64,000 nt of DNA from Pandoraea cepalis (GTDB lineage Bacteria > Pseudomonadota > Gammaproteobacteria > Burkholderiales > Burkholderiaceae): contig NZ_CABPSL010000002.1 of NCBI RefSeq assembly GCF_902459665.1, positions 186,001 through 250,000 of the forward strand. The letters run 5' to 3'. The notes below the pieces were generated by a model. The model did no database searches, was not told the origin of the DNA, and was given only the letters and a program-made list of their open reading frames with translations. Below are positions 48,337 through 58,060 of the stretch, piece by piece. Each line of letters starts with the position of its first letter. Within the stretch, counting starts at the first letter, position 1. The position numbers and the translations under genes are program-made.

Positions 48337-48792
48337 ATGAGTTCTGCCGTAACCCCTGTGGTTCAAGACGATTCCTATCTGACGCTCCACTACCGGATCG
48401 CCGCCCCCGACGGCGCGGACATTGTCAACACTTTTGAAGGGACGCCGGCGACGCTGCAACTCGGCGGCGGCCAGATGGCGCCGACGTTGGAGCAGTCGCT
48501 GCTGGGGATGACGGTCGGGGAGCGCCGCCGGACCGAGCTGGCGCCGGAGCAGGCATTCGGCCCGCGCAACCCGGAGCTGCTGCAACGCGTTTCGATGAAG
48601 ACGTTGCAGGAAAACAGCAATTTTGGCGAAGCCTATAGCGTTGGCGATCTGGTCGAGTTCAACGCGCCGAGCGGCGGCCGCTATGCGGGCATCCTGCGAG
48701 AGTTGGGTGACGGCTGGGCCTTGTTCGACTTCAACCATCCGCTGGCCGGCCAGCCGATCGTGTTCGAAGTCCAGATTATCGGCATTCTGTAG
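48337..48792 (+). CDS. fkpB: FKBP-type peptidyl-prolyl isomerase (FkpB/SlpA-like)
   Basis: A 151-residue FKBP fold with the insert-in-flap domain of SlpA/Sly[60 protein letters not shown] and [18 protein letters not shown]. It lacks the His-rich tail of SlyD. It lies 8 bp upstream of ispH, a conserved pairing. Confidence 0.93.
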   Translation: MSSAVTPVVQDDSYLTLHYRIAAPDGADIVNTFEGTPATLQLGGGQMAPTLEQSLLGMTVGERRRTELAPEQAFGPRNPELLQRVSMKTLQENSNFGEAYSVGDLVEFNAPSGGRYAGILRELGDGWALFDFNHPLAGQPIVFEVQIIGIL

Positions 48793-48800
48793 GAATCGAA

Positions 48801-49775
48801 ATGAGCGCCACCCAAGTCGTAGCACCGACCCTGTCGGATGCGGAAATTCTTCTGGCCCAGCCGCGCGGTTTTTGCGCGGGCGTCGACCGCGCGATCGAGA
48901 TTGTCGAGCGCGCGCTCGCCATGTACGGCGCGCCGATTTACGTGCGCCACGAGATCGTGCACAACGCCTATGTCGTTGACAACCTGCGTAAGCAGGGCGC
49001 GATTTTCGTCGAGGCGCTGACCGACGTGCCGGCGGGCAACACGCTGATTTTCAGCGCCCATGGTGTGTCGCAGGCCGTACGGGCCGAGGCGGAAGCGCGC
49101 GGCCTGCGCATCTTCGATGCGACCTGCCCGCTCGTCACCAAGGTGCACGTCGAAGTCGCGAAGATGCGTAGCCAAGGGCTCGAGATCATCATGATCGGCC
49201 ACAAGGGGCACCCGGAAGTGGAGGGCACGATGGGGCAGTCGGGCGAGGGCATGTTCCTCGTCGAGACGATCGACGACGTGCTGGCGCTCCAGGTCGCCGA
49301 TGAGAGCAAGCTCGCCTATGTGACGCAGACGACGCTATCCGTCGACGACGCCGCCGAGGTGATCAATGCACTCAAGCAGCGTTTCCCTTCGATTACCGAG
49401 CCGAAGAAGCAGGATATTTGCTACGCCACGCAGAATCGCCAGGATGCCGTGAAGTTCATGGCGCCGCAGTGCGACGTGGTGGTCGTCGTTGGTAGCCCGA
49501 ACAGTTCCAACTCCAATCGCCTGCGCGAAGTGGCCGAGAAGATGGGCGTGCCCGCGTACATGATCGATGCCCCGGAGCAACTCAAGCCGGAGTGGTTCGA
49601 CGGCAAACGCCGGATTGGCGTGACGGCGGGGGCGTCGGCCCCGGAAGTGCTGGCGCAATCGATCGTTTCGCGTCTGCGTGAGCTGGGCGTCAATCAGGTC
49701 AAAGTGCTCGATGGCGTGGAAGAAAATATTGCGTTCCCGCTTCCCAAGGGTCTTGTGCCGGTGGCGGCCGGCTAA
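48801..49775 (+). CDS. ispH: 4-hydroxy-3-methylbut-2-enyl diphosphate reductase
   Basis: IspH performs the last step of the MEP isoprenoid pathway, giving IPP and DMAPP with a [4Fe-4S] cluster. The 324-residue protein has three conserved Cys, in [10 protein letters not shown] (Cys25), FDATCPLV and [10 protein letters not shown], plus SAHGVS and [11 protein letters not shown]. It is coupled to fkpB and followed by a terminator at 49829-49864. Confidence 0.98.
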   Translation: MSATQVVAPTLSDAEILLAQPRGFCAGVDRAIEIVERALAMYGAPIYVRHEIVHNAYVVDNLRKQGAIFVEALTDVPAGNTLIFSAHGVSQAVRAEAEARGLRIFDATCPLVTKVHVEVAKMRSQGLEIIMIGHKGHPEVEGTMGQSGEGMFLVETIDDVLALQVADESKLAYVTQTTLSVDDAAEVINALKQRFPSITEPKKQDICYATQNRQDAVKFMAPQCDVVVVVGSPNSSNSNRLREVAEKMGVPAYMIDAPEQLKPEWFDGKRRIGVTAGASAPEVLAQSIVSRLRELGVNQVKVLDGVEENIAFPLPKGLVPVAAG

Positions 49776-49828
49776 GCGCCGTCGTCGCAACAATGCCGAT
49801 CGGCCAGCGGTAACCCCGCATGGCTGAC

Positions 49829-49864
49829 AAACCGGGTGCCATATTACGTGGCCCCGGTTTTTTT
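49829..49864 (+). terminator. ispH terminator
   Basis: AAACCGGG pairs with CCCGGTTT, with GCCA/TGGC pairing inside, and seven Ts follow (49858-49864). It begins about 55 nt past the ispH stop. Confidence 0.85.
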
Positions 49865-50192
49865 ATGCCTCCTTCCTTTGCCTCGCCTCCCCGCGCCGGA
49901 TTCCCCACGACCCCGCGCGTCGACCCTCCCTGACGCAAGCGCCGCGTCGCTCACCGAATCGCAGATCGCGCTCGGGATTCGTCTTGCGGGATCTATGCAA
50001 AATCAAATTGAATTTCGCGGATAATCCGCGCGACGCATTTCATCGATTTTGGCGTCTTGTTAGATAAAACTTGTCGACTCGATACACAATTCAGCGAATA
50101 CAGAATTGATTGAGCAATTAGCATTCGCTTTCCAGAAAATCAATTATTTATTTATTCACTTAATTAGAACAAGCGCTCCAGATAGCGCGGGC

Positions 50193-50205
50193 ATGCAACT
50201 TGCAT
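50193..50205. promoter_or_regulatory. Dyad ATGCAAcTTGCAT upstream of livK
   Basis: A perfect 13-bp inverted repeat in the AT-rich upstream region of livK; a second dyad with the same TGCA core lies at 50238-50254. Possible operator; regulator unknown. Confidence 0.45.
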
Positions 50206-50237
50206 ATCTAGTTATTGCTGTGTCCGAGCCCATGACT

Positions 50238-50254
50238 GGTGCATCGGTTGCACC
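50238..50254. promoter_or_regulatory. Dyad GGTGCAtcggtTGCACC upstream of livK
   Basis: A perfect 6-bp inverted repeat with a 5-nt spacer, 45 bp (centre to centre about 47) downstream of the first TGCA dyad. Confidence 0.45.
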
Positions 50255-50495
50255 ATGACGTTACCCGCACCGGTGGGCACGGTGTGTAAAACCTTTAACC
50301 AATCCGGGGTTGCGCTTTTGAAAAAATCGGGTTGCACAAGTCGGTATAAAACCTTAGGCCTCCATTATGGAAAACCCTGTGGCGGCGAGCATCGCATCCG
50401 CAAAGAATGGAGTTACAATGCGCGCGTTTCGCATACGAAACGTTGAATTGGCGTTACTGGCGTTATTCATCCGCCGACAATTTGGAGATAATCAC

Positions 50496-51704
50496 ATGCA
50501 ACTCAAGTTCGCGAAGGTACTGCCCGTCGTTGCCGCAGTGACGCTGTTGGCGGCATGCGGTCAGAAGGAAGAAAAGCAGGCCGATTCGGGCGCCGCTTCG
50601 GCGCCCGCCGCGACGACTGCCGCCAGCGGGGGCGGCGATGCGGTTGTAGTTAAAATTGGTCACGTTGCGCCGCTGACGGGCCAAATTGCTCACTTGGGCA
50701 AAGATAACGAAAATGGTGCACGCCTCGCTATCGAAGAAGCCAACAAGGCGGGCCTGACCATCGACGGCAAGCCGGTCAAGCTCGAACTGCTGGCTGAAGA
50801 TGACGCGGCCGATCCGAAGACCGCAACGCAGGTCGCCCAGAAGCTCGTCGACGAGAAGGTCGTTGCCGTGGTGGGCCACTTGAATTCGGGCACCACGATC
50901 CCGGCCTCGAAGATCTATAGCGATGCTGGCATCGTGCAGATCTCCCCGTCGGCCACTAACCCGGCCTACACCCAGCAGGGCTTCAAGACGGCCTATCGTG
51001 TGGTGGCTACCGACGCTCAGCAGGGCCCGGCACTGGCCAACTACGCGACCAAGGCATTGGGCGCCAAATCGGTGGCCATCGTTGATGACGCAACGGCCTA
51101 CGGCAAGGGCTTGGCCGACGAGTTCGAGAAGACCGCGAAGGCTAACGGCCTGAAGGTGCTCTCGCACGACGCGACCAACGACAAGGCCACGGACTTCCGC
51201 GCGATTCTGACGAAGATCAAGGGCGAGCGTCCGGACATCATCATGTACGGCGGTATGGACGCGACCGGCGGCCCGTTCGCCAAGCAGTCGAAGGAACTGG
51301 GCATTGGTGCCAAGGTGCTGGCCGGCGACGGCGTGTGTACCGACAAGGTGGCCGAACTGGCCGGCGACGCGATCGACAACATCGTCTGCTCGGAAGCGGG
51401 TATGGCGCTGTCGAAGATGGAAGGCGGCGCGGACTTCGCGAAGCGTTATGAAGCCCGTTTCAACCAGCCGATCCAGATCTACGCCCCGTTCACGTATGAC
51501 GCTGTCAACGTGATCATCGACGCCATGAAGCGTGCCAACTCGACCGATCCGGCCAAGATCCTGGCCGCCATGCCGGCCACCGACTACAAGGGTGTTATCG
51601 GCCACATCGCCTTCGACAGCAAGGGCGACATGAAGGAACCGGTGATCACGCTCTATAACTTCAAGGACAAAAAGAAGAGCGTGCTTGACGTGGTGAAGAT
51701 GTAA
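50496..51704 (+). CDS. livK: Branched-chain amino acid ABC transporter, substrate-binding lipoprotein
   Basis: A 402-residue periplasmic binding protein. The signal peptide ends in lipobox LAAC (Cys21), so it is anchored as a lipoprotein, unlike the soluble LivK of E. coli. The mature part is the Leu/Ile/Val-binding type I fold (VVKIGHVAPLTGQIAHLGKDNENGARLAIEEAN region). TTTGGAG precedes ATG 50496. A hairpin at 51726-51760 after the gene may let it be expressed more than the downstream permease genes. Confidence 0.95.
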   Translation: MQLKFAKVLPVVAAVTLLAACGQKEEKQADSGAASAPAATTAASGGGDAVVVKIGHVAPLTGQIAHLGKDNENGARLAIEEANKAGLTIDGKPVKLELLAEDDAADPKTATQVAQKLVDEKVVAVVGHLNSGTTIPASKIYSDAGIVQISPSATNPAYTQQGFKTAYRVVATDAQQGPALANYATKALGAKSVAIVDDATAYGKGLADEFEKTAKANGLKVLSHDATNDKATDFRAILTKIKGERPDIIMYGGMDATGGPFAKQSKELGIGAKVLAGDGVCTDKVAELAGDAIDNIVCSEAGMALSKMEGGADFAKRYEARFNQPIQIYAPFTYDAVNVIIDAMKRANSTDPAKILAAMPATDYKGVIGHIAFDSKGDMKEPVITLYNFKDKKKSVLDVVKM

Positions 51705-51725
51705 CTCTAAGGCATTTGCGCCATG

Positions 51726-51760
51726 AAACGGCACCGCTGCCTACCCGTTCGGTGCCGTTT
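51726..51760 (+). terminator. Partial terminator or attenuating hairpin between livK and livH
   Basis: A perfect 11-bp stem (AAACGGCACCG / CGGTGCCGTTT) with a 13-nt loop starts 21 nt past the livK stop. Only a weak TTTCGATCT tail follows, consistent with partial read-through into livHMGF. Confidence 0.6.
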
Positions 51761-51916
51761 CGATCTCTGCGGAAATACGCCGTGCCTGCATGACGGGCAC
51801 GGCCCCCCCTCCTGACACAGGATTACGCCTCATTACCCGCAATTCTCTCGACCCCCTCGCGCGCCCGATCGGGCAAGCGTGTCGAGAGCCCGTTCTCGGG
51901 ACAAGGAGTTAGCTTC

Positions 51917-52867
51917 ATGGATATCTTTATCCAACAAATCTTGAACGGCCTCGTGCTTGGTAGCGTCTACGCGATCATTGCACTGGGCTATACGATGGTC
52001 TATGGCATTTTGGGCATCATTAATTTCGCCCACGCCGATGTGATGATGATCGGCGCGATGGTCGCGCTATCCACCATCAATCTGTTGATGAAAATCGCGC
52101 CGGACATGAACCCGGCGCTCATGCTGGCCATTGCCACGCTCGTGTGTATGCCCGTGTGTGCCTTGACCAACTTCGTGATCGAGCGCGTGGCCTACCGGCC
52201 GTTGCGCAACGCGCCGCGTCTGGCGCCGCTGATCACCGCGATCGGTGTGTCGCTGCTCTTGCAGACGATCGCCATGCTGATCTGGTCGCGCAACCCGCTC
52301 TCGTTCCCGCAACTGCTGCCGACCGACGCCATGACCGTGATTCCGCAACACGGCGACCAAATCGGCGCCGTGACCAACGGCACAGGTGTCGTGATCGTGG
52401 TCGTTGCCTTCCTCGTGATGTTCGGTCTCACGCAGCTCGTGAACCGCACCAAGCTCGGCCGTGCCATGCGGGCCACCGCGGAAAATCGCAACGTCGCCGG
52501 CCTCATGGGCGTGAACCCGAACTTCGTGATCTCCGCAACGTTCGCGCTGGGCGGTGGACTCGCGGCGCTCGCGGGCGTAATGATGGCGTCGAACTACGGC
52601 AACGTGCACTTCTACATGGGCTTCATTCCCGGGATGAAAGCGTTCACGGCGGCGGTGCTGGGCGGTATCGGCAACCTGCAGGGCGCGATGGTCGGCGGTG
52701 TGTTGCTGGGCCTGATCGAAGCGCTGGGCGCGGGGTACATCGGGGATCTGACCGGTGGTGTGTTCGGTAGTAACTATCAGGACGTCTTCGCTTTCATTGT
52801 CCTGATCGCGGTGCTCGTGTTCCGTCCGAGTGGTTTGCTCGGCGAGCGCGTGGCGGATCGTGCATAA
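51917..52867 (+). CDS. livH: Branched-chain amino acid ABC transporter permease LivH
   Basis: A 316-residue inner-membrane permease with about eight helices and the LivH pattern (QQILNGLVLGSVYAIIALGYTMVYGILGIINFAHADVMMIGAM region, EAA-like GRAMRATAENRNVAGLMGVN). AAGGAG precedes ATG 51917. It forms the channel with LivM. Confidence 0.96.
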   Translation: MDIFIQQILNGLVLGSVYAIIALGYTMVYGILGIINFAHADVMMIGAMVALSTINLLMKIAPDMNPALMLAIATLVCMPVCALTNFVIERVAYRPLRNAPRLAPLITAIGVSLLLQTIAMLIWSRNPLSFPQLLPTDAMTVIPQHGDQIGAVTNGTGVVIVVVAFLVMFGLTQLVNRTKLGRAMRATAENRNVAGLMGVNPNFVISATFALGGGLAALAGVMMASNYGNVHFYMGFIPGMKAFTAAVLGGIGNLQGAMVGGVLLGLIEALGAGYIGDLTGGVFGSNYQDVFAFIVLIAVLVFRPSGLLGERVADRA

Positions 52868-52885
52868 GCGGGGAGAAACGACATC

Positions 52886-54022
52886 ATGAATCAACCCGTG
52901 CAAACCTCCACTGGCGAGGCCACGCAGATCTCTGCGGCGGCGGCCACGCGCAAGGCCTATCGCGGCCTGGCATTCTTCCTCATCGCGGCGATTGTCGCGC
53001 CGGTGCTCGTCGGCTACGCCGGCGGCAACTACTGGGTGCGCGTGCTCGACTTCGCGCTGCTCTACATCATGCTCGCGCTGGGCCTGAACATCGTGGTGGG
53101 CTTCGCCGGCCTGCTCGATCTGGGCTACATCGCGTTCTATGCCGTGGGTGCGTACGTCACCGCGTTCCTCAGCTCGCCTCACCTCACGCTCCACTTCGCG
53201 TGGATCGCGCATCTGTTCCCGGGTGGGCTGCATGTGCCGATATGGTTCACGATTCCGATCGGGGCGGCGGTCGCGGCCACGTTCGGCATCCTGCTCGGCG
53301 CGCCGACGCTTCGTCTGCGTGGCGACTATCTGGCCATCGTGACACTGGGCTTCGGCGAGATCATCCGTATCTTCATGAACAACCTGGACCGGCCGGTGAA
53401 CATCACCAACGGCCCGAAGGGGATCACCGGCATCGAGCCCGCGTCGTTTGCCGGCTTCGATTTCTCGAAGGCGCACAACTTCTTCGGGATCCAGGTCGCC
53501 TCGGTGTACATGTATTACTACCTGTTCGTCTTCCTGGCACTGTTGATCGCGTTCGTCTGCGTGCGTTTGCAGCACTCGCGCATCGGACGCGCCTGGGTGG
53601 CCATCCGTGAAGACGAAGTTGCCGCCAAGGCGATGGGTATCAACACGCGCAACATCAAGCTGCTCGCATTTGCCATGGGCGCGTCGTTCGGTGGTGTGGC
53701 CGGCGGCATGTTCTCGGCGTTCCAGGGCTTCGTCTCGCCCGAGTCGTTCACCTTCTGGGAGTCGATCATCGTGCTCTCGATGGTGGTGCTCGGCGGCATG
53801 GGCCACATTCCGGGCGTGATCCTGGGCGGTATCCTGCTCTCGGCGTTCCCGGAAGTTCTGCGCTCGACCATGGGCCCGTTGCAAACGAGCCTGTTTGGTA
53901 GCGTCATCGTCGATCCCGAAGTGATCCGGCAGTTGCTGTACGGTCTGGCCATGATCCTGATCATGCTGTACCGTCCGGCCGGCCTGTGGCCGTCGCCGCG
54001 TCCAGAAGAGCGGACACTGTAA
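52886..54022 (+). CDS. livM: Branched-chain amino acid ABC transporter permease LivM
   Basis: A 378-residue permease with about nine helices; conserved LNIVVGFAGLLDLGYIAFYAVGAY and the EAA-like GRAWVAIREDEVAAKAMGIN. It lies 18 bp after livH. Confidence 0.96.
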   Translation: MNQPVQTSTGEATQISAAAATRKAYRGLAFFLIAAIVAPVLVGYAGGNYWVRVLDFALLYIMLALGLNIVVGFAGLLDLGYIAFYAVGAYVTAFLSSPHLTLHFAWIAHLFPGGLHVPIWFTIPIGAAVAATFGILLGAPTLRLRGDYLAIVTLGFGEIIRIFMNNLDRPVNITNGPKGITGIEPASFAGFDFSKAHNFFGIQVASVYMYYYLFVFLALLIAFVCVRLQHSRIGRAWVAIREDEVAAKAMGINTRNIKLLAFAMGASFGGVAGGMFSAFQGFVSPESFTFWESIIVLSMVVLGGMGHIPGVILGGILLSAFPEVLRSTMGPLQTSLFGSVIVDPEVIRQLLYGLAMILIMLYRPAGLWPSPRPEERTL

Positions 54023-54043
54023 GTTGAGGGAGATGACCTGACT

Positions 54044-54817
54044 ATGAGCGAACAAATTCTTCTGTCCGTCAAGGGCGTGAACAAGCGCTTCGGCGGTCTG
54101 CAGGCCCTCACCGATGTGGGCCTGGAGATCAAGCCGGGGCAAATCTACGGGCTGATCGGCCCGAACGGTGCCGGCAAGACCACGTTCTTCAACGTGATCA
54201 CCGGCCTCTATACGCCGGACTCCGGCGAATTCAGGCTCGATGGTTCGGCCTACAAGCCGACCGCCGTGCACGAAGTGGCGAAGGCGGGGATTGCCCGTAC
54301 ATTCCAGAACATCCGCCTGTTCGGCGGCATGACCGTGGTCGAGAACGTGATGGTCGGCCGCCACGTGCGAACGAAGATGGGCGTGATCGGCGCGATCGTC
54401 CGTTACCCGGGCGCGAAGGCCGAGGAGCGTGCCATTCGCGATCGCGCGATGGAGTTGCTCGAGTATGTGGGCGTGGCGAAGTATGCCAACTACACGGCGG
54501 CGAACCTCTCGTACGGCCACCAGCGCCGTCTGGAGATCGCGCGTGCGTTGGCGACCGACCCGAAGCTGCTCGCGCTCGACGAGCCGGCCGCAGGCATGAA
54601 CGCGACCGAGAAAGTGGAGCTGCGCGGCTTGCTCGACAAGATCCGTAGCGACGGCAAGACGATTCTGCTCATCGAGCACGACGTGAAGCTGGTGATGGGC
54701 TTGTGCAACCGCATGACGGTGCTGGATTACGGCAAGGTGATTGCCGAGGGTTTGCCGCAGGATGTGCAGAAAAATCCGGCGGTGATTGAAGCGTATCTGG
54801 GTTCGGGAGGCCATTGA
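54044..54817 (+). CDS. livG: Branched-chain amino acid ABC transporter ATPase LivG
   Basis: A 257-residue ATPase with Walker A GPNGAGKTT, the signature region LSYGHQRRLEIARAL and Walker B LLALDEPAAGMN, and the LivG C-terminal tail (GLPQDVQKNPAVIEAYLG). Its stop overlaps the livF ATG by one base (TGATG). Confidence 0.97.
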   Translation: MSEQILLSVKGVNKRFGGLQALTDVGLEIKPGQIYGLIGPNGAGKTTFFNVITGLYTPDSGEFRLDGSAYKPTAVHEVAKAGIARTFQNIRLFGGMTVVENVMVGRHVRTKMGVIGAIVRYPGAKAEERAIRDRAMELLEYVGVAKYANYTAANLSYGHQRRLEIARALATDPKLLALDEPAAGMNATEKVELRGLLDKIRSDGKTILLIEHDVKLVMGLCNRMTVLDYGKVIAEGLPQDVQKNPAVIEAYLGSGGH

Positions 54818-55530
54818 TGAGCGCAATGTTGACGATCAAGGGCCTGAAAGTCGCTTACGGCGGGATCAAGGCGGTCAAGGGGATCGACCTGAGCATCCAG
54901 CCGGGCGAACTGGTCACGCTGATTGGCGCGAACGGCGCAGGCAAGACGACCACGATGAAGGCGATCACAGGTCTGCTGCCTTGGGCCGATGGCGACATCG
55001 AGTATCTGGGCAAGTCGATTCGCGGTGTGAAGGCGTTCGATCTGCTCAAGCGGGGGCTCGCGATGGTGCCGGAAGGGCGCGGCATCTTCACGCGCATGAC
55101 CATTCTCGAGAACATGCAGATGGGCGCGTATCTGCGCAACGACACCGCGGGGATCAAGCAGGACGTCGACAAGATGTTCGGCATCTTCCCGCGCCTCAAG
55201 GAGCGTCGTGACCAGCTCGCCGGCACGTTGTCGGGCGGCGAGCAGCAGATGCTTGCCATGGCGCGCGCGCTCATGAGTCAGCCCAAGCTGTTGCTGCTCG
55301 ACGAGCCGTCGATGGGACTCTCGCCGATCATGGTGGAGAAGATCTTCGAGGTGGTGCGTACGGTGTCGGGCGAAGGGGTGACGGTGCTGCTCGTGGAGCA
55401 GAACGCGCGCCTGGCGCTCCAGGCCGCGCACCGCGCCTATGTGATGGACAGCGGTCTGGTCACCATGACCGGTGATGCGAAAGACATGCTCGACGATCCG
55501 AAGGTGCGCGCCGCGTATCTGGGGGAATAA
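54817..55530 (+). CDS. livF: Branched-chain amino acid ABC transporter ATPase LivF
   Basis: A 237-residue ATPase with Walker A GANGAGKTT, signature LSGGEQQMLAMARAL, Walker B LLLLDEPSMGL and the LivF end DDPKVRAAYLGE. ATG 54817 is preferred over a TTG one codon upstream. Last gene of the operon; terminator at 55569-55602. Confidence 0.97.
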   Translation: MSAMLTIKGLKVAYGGIKAVKGIDLSIQPGELVTLIGANGAGKTTTMKAITGLLPWADGDIEYLGKSIRGVKAFDLLKRGLAMVPEGRGIFTRMTILENMQMGAYLRNDTAGIKQDVDKMFGIFPRLKERRDQLAGTLSGGEQQMLAMARALMSQPKLLLLDEPSMGLSPIMVEKIFEVVRTVSGEGVTVLLVEQNARLALQAAHRAYVMDSGLVTMTGDAKDMLDDPKVRAAYLGE

Positions 55531-55568
55531 GCAAGCATGAGCGTCCGGCGTGAGCCGGACGACGATCG

Positions 55569-55602
55569 AAGGGCGCCGAAGGCAACTCCGGCGCCCTTTG
55601 TG
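55569..55602 (+). terminator. liv operon terminator
   Basis: AAGGGCGCCG pairs with CGGCGCCCTT (10 bp, 10-nt loop) followed by TGTGTTTTTC, about 40 nt past the livF stop. Confidence 0.75.
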
Positions 55603-55648
55603 TTTTTCGTCGAGCGCTATGCGCGCAACGCGGTCCCGTCGAACCGGA

Positions 55649-56128
55649 CTACAGCGATGTCGACGGCGCCGCGCCCGGCGCGAGCGGCAAGCGTTTGCCG
55701 AGGCTCACGACATCGTCGGCCGCATAGCCGTGCGCGGTGTAGAACGCCAGCGCATCGCGCGATTGCGTGAGCACCTGCAAGTTGAGCTTGAGGCAGCCGC
55801 GCTCGGCCAGCGCGCATTCTGCGTGGCGAAGCAGGGCGCTGGCCACGCCGCGACGTCGCAGCGCACGCCCTACCGCCAGGGAGTAGACCCAGCCGCGGTG
55901 GCCGTCATACCCGGCCATGACGGTGCCCGCGATTGTCTGCTCGCGTACGGCGACGAAGAACAACCCGTCGCGCATGGCAACCTTGTTGGCGATCGAGCGG
56001 CGTGGCTCGCGGTGCGGCTTGTCGGCCGAGAGGTATTCGGGAAACGCGTCGCGCCAGAGAGCGAGCACGGCGTCGGTGTCGGCGTCGTCGAAGCCGCGGA
56101 TATGAATGTCGGCGGGCGGGGCGATCAT
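55649..56128 (-). CDS. GNAT family acetyltransferase (YpeA-like)
   Basis: A 159-residue Gcn5-related acetyltransferase (IHIRGFDDADTDAVLALWRDAFPE, YSLAVGRALRRRGVASALLRHAE as acetyl-CoA loop, LNLQVLTQSRDALAFYTAHGY). Such YpeA-like enzymes have no assigned substrate. ATG 56128 overlaps the stop of the other GNAT gene (ATGA), so the two are translated together. Confidence 0.9.
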   Translation of the reverse strand: MIAPPADIHIRGFDDADTDAVLALWRDAFPEYLSADKPHREPRRSIANKVAMRDGLFFVAVREQTIAGTVMAGYDGHRGWVYSLAVGRALRRRGVASALLRHAECALAERGCLKLNLQVLTQSRDALAFYTAHGYAADDVVSLGKRLPLAPGAAPSTSL

Positions 56129-56622
56129 GGCGCGTCCTGTTGACTGGTGTAGATGTCGGGGCGATGGATCTGCATCATCTTGTTCACCGGGTCGAGCGGT
56201 TCGAATCCGTAGCGGGCATAAAGGCCCGCCGCGTCGGTGGTGGCGAGCAGAAAACGCCGCAACCCCTGCAAGGCGGGATGCGCCAGCACGTTCTCGCATA
56301 GGCGCTTGCCGATGCCGAGCCCGCGCATCGACGGATCAACGAACACGTCGGCCAGGTAGGCGAACGTTGCACGATCGGTGATCACGCGCGCGAAGCCCAC
56401 CTGACGCGCCGCGCCGCCTTCAACCTGTGTGGCATAGGCGCCGAAGCACAGAGAGTGCGCGATGGCGCGCATGAGCGTCACGCGTGGGATGTCCTTCGCC
56501 CAATAGGTTTGCGTCGCGAGCGCGTGATGGATGAAGCCGATGTCGAGCCGTGCCGGATCGGAAGAAATGTCGACGATGGCGTCGGCGGGCGGTGTCGGGT
56601 GCGCGTGACTCAGATCGTTCAT
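56125..56622 (-). CDS. GNAT family acetyltransferase
   Basis: A 165-residue acetyltransferase, of a different subgroup from its partner: VGFARVITDRATFAYLADVFVDPSMRGLGIGKRLCENVL (acetyl-CoA site RGLGIGK), and a C-terminal YGFEPLD. ATG 56622 is supported by AGGAGGC. It lies 83 bp downstream of argD on the same strand; a link to arginine metabolism is possible but unproved. Confidence 0.9.
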   Translation of the reverse strand: MNDLSHAHPTPPADAIVDISSDPARLDIGFIHHALATQTYWAKDIPRVTLMRAIAHSLCFGAYATQVEGGAARQVGFARVITDRATFAYLADVFVDPSMRGLGIGKRLCENVLAHPALQGLRRFLLATTDAAGLYARYGFEPLDPVNKMMQIHRPDIYTSQQDAP

Positions 56623-56705
56623 TGAGGGTGCCTCCTGTGCGATAGGGTGAGCACCGCGCCGCCCGGCAGTGCCGGGCATGTCGCGGCGCGCATCATGTCG
56701 ATTCG

Positions 56706-57974
56706 TTAAGCGTGTTTGGCGAGCAGCGTGTCGAGCATCGAGAGCATCTGATCGATCTCGTCGCGGCTCACGTTGAGTGCGGGCATGAAGCGCAGCAGGT
56801 TCGGACGCGCTGCGTTGAGCAGCAGCCCGTCGGGGGTCATCTCACGTGCAGCTTCCACCAGTTGCGGGCCAATGTCGCGCCCGAGCAGCAATGCCCGCAG
56901 CAGGCCGGCACCGCGCTCGCCCTCGCCACCGTAACGCGACGACAGGTGCTGCAATCCGGCACTCAGGTAGTCGGCCTGGGCGCGGACGAATTCGAGGAAG
57001 CCCGGTGCGCTGACCGTGCGCATGACCGCGAGGCCAACGGCGCACATGAGCGGATTGCCGTTGTACGTGCCGCCCTGATCGCCCGGCTGGAAGACCGCGA
57101 ATTCGTCGCCGCAGAGCATCGCCGCGAGCGGCACGCCGCCGCCAATGCCTTTGCCGAGCGTCATGATGTCGGGCACGATGCCCGCCTGCTGATGCGAGAA
57201 GAGGGTGCCGGTGCGCCCGCAGCCGGTTTGCACTTCATCCACGATCAGCAACAGCCCGCGCGACTTCGTGAGTGTGCGCAGTTCCTTCAGAAACACGTCG
57301 GTGGCCGGCACGACACCGGCTTCGCCCTGAATCGGTTCGAGCATCACCGCGACGGTGTCGGGGCCGATGAGGGCTTCGACGGAGGCGATATTGTTCAGTT
57401 CGGCCTTCGGGAAGCCCGGCACCTGCGGCGCGAAGATCGTGTCCCAGCCGGGCTTGCCGCTCGCCGACATGGTGGCGAGCGTGCGGCCGTGGAAGGCATC
57501 CTTGAACGTGATGATCTCGAAACGAGCACCGCCCGACGGGTTCGGATGTAATTGGCCCCACTTGCGCGCGAGCTTGATCGCACTCTCGTTCGCCTCGGCG
57601 CCGCTGTTCGCGAAGAAGACCTTGCCGAGTCCCGAGAGCGTGGCGAGCAGGCCGGCCAGCTCGATCATCGGCACGTTGTAGTACGCGGGACTGGGATTGA
57701 GCAGCAACGCGCTTTGTGTGGCGAGCGCATCGCGCATCACCGGATGACAATGGCCGAGGCTGTTGACCGCCCAGCCCTGAATGAAGTCGAGATAGCGCTT
57801 GCCCTCGTGGTCATACAGCCAGCCGCCCTTGCCGTGCGTGAACACGAGCTCGGGGCGCGACGTGATGGGCAGCAACGCCTGCGTGGGGAATTCAGCGAAC
57901 CTGGCGTGGCGTGCCGCCTTGGGGGCGGCGGACGCCATGGGCGATGCAGCGGCGGACGGGTTGGCAAGCGACAT
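56706..57974 (-). CDS. argD: Acetylornithine aminotransferase
   Basis: A 422-residue class III PLP transaminase: [63 protein letters not shown] and the PLP Lys in LGKGIGGG (about 275). It transfers an amino group from glutamate to N-acetylglutamate semialdehyde in arginine biosynthesis (it may also act as succinylornithine aminotransferase). ATG 57974 has CGGAGACC upstream. The 5' region contains a putative attenuator: leader ORF 58068-58154 and a terminator 58012-58043. Confidence 0.93.
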   Translation of the reverse strand: MSLANPSAAASPMASAAPKAARHARFAEFPTQALLPITSRPELVFTHGKGGWLYDHEGKRYLDFIQGWAVNSLGHCHPVMRDALATQSALLLNPSPAYYNVPMIELAGLLATLSGLGKVFFANSGAEANESAIKLARKWGQLHPNPSGGARFEIITFKDAFHGRTLATMSASGKPGWDTIFAPQVPGFPKAELNNIASVEALIGPDTVAVMLEPIQGEAGVVPATDVFLKELRTLTKSRGLLLIVDEVQTGCGRTGTLFSHQQAGIVPDIMTLGKGIGGGVPLAAMLCGDEFAVFQPGDQGGTYNGNPLMCAVGLAVMRTVSAPGFLEFVRAQADYLSAGLQHLSSRYGGEGERGAGLLRALLLGRDIGPQLVEAAREMTPDGLLLNAARPNLLRFMPALNVSRDEIDQMLSMLDTLLAKHA

Positions 57975-58011
57975 GACGGTCTCCGAAGGACGAGGGTGAG
58001 CGAGACGGAAC

Positions 58012-58043
58012 AATAAAAAAAGCCACGGGGGTTGCCCGTGGCT
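58012..58043 (-). terminator. Intrinsic terminator in the argD leader
   Basis: On the minus strand a perfect 9-bp stem (AGCCACGGG / CCCGTGGCT) with a 5-nt loop is followed by TTTTTTATT. It lies between the argD promoter candidate and the argD start codon (37 nt upstream of the ATG), so unregulated termination would block argD. An alternative role as the terminator of the 58259-59293 gene is possible (about 215 nt past its stop). Confidence 0.8.
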
Positions 58044-58060
58044 TCGCTGTGCTTGAGAAC

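Larger units (their letters stand above)
49776..50495. other. Long AT-rich upstream region of livK
   Basis: 720 bases with no gene. It contains the ispH terminator, an AT-rich segment (about 50030-50220), dyads at 50193-50205 and 50238-50254, and the livK leader. TACAAT at 50413-50418 may be a -10 box but no good -35 pairs with it. The long upstream frame in phase with livK (from 50367) is not family-like. Confidence 0.5.

Noticed and set aside
52067-54826. A 919-codon open frame on the minus strand
   Set aside because: Antisense to livH, livM and livG, with His/Arg/Asp-rich composition typical of shadow frames in high-GC genomes.
56196-56210. A tRNA T-loop-like GGTTCGAATCC
   Set aside because: It lies inside the coding sequence of an acetyltransferase and no acceptor or anticodon arms surround it.
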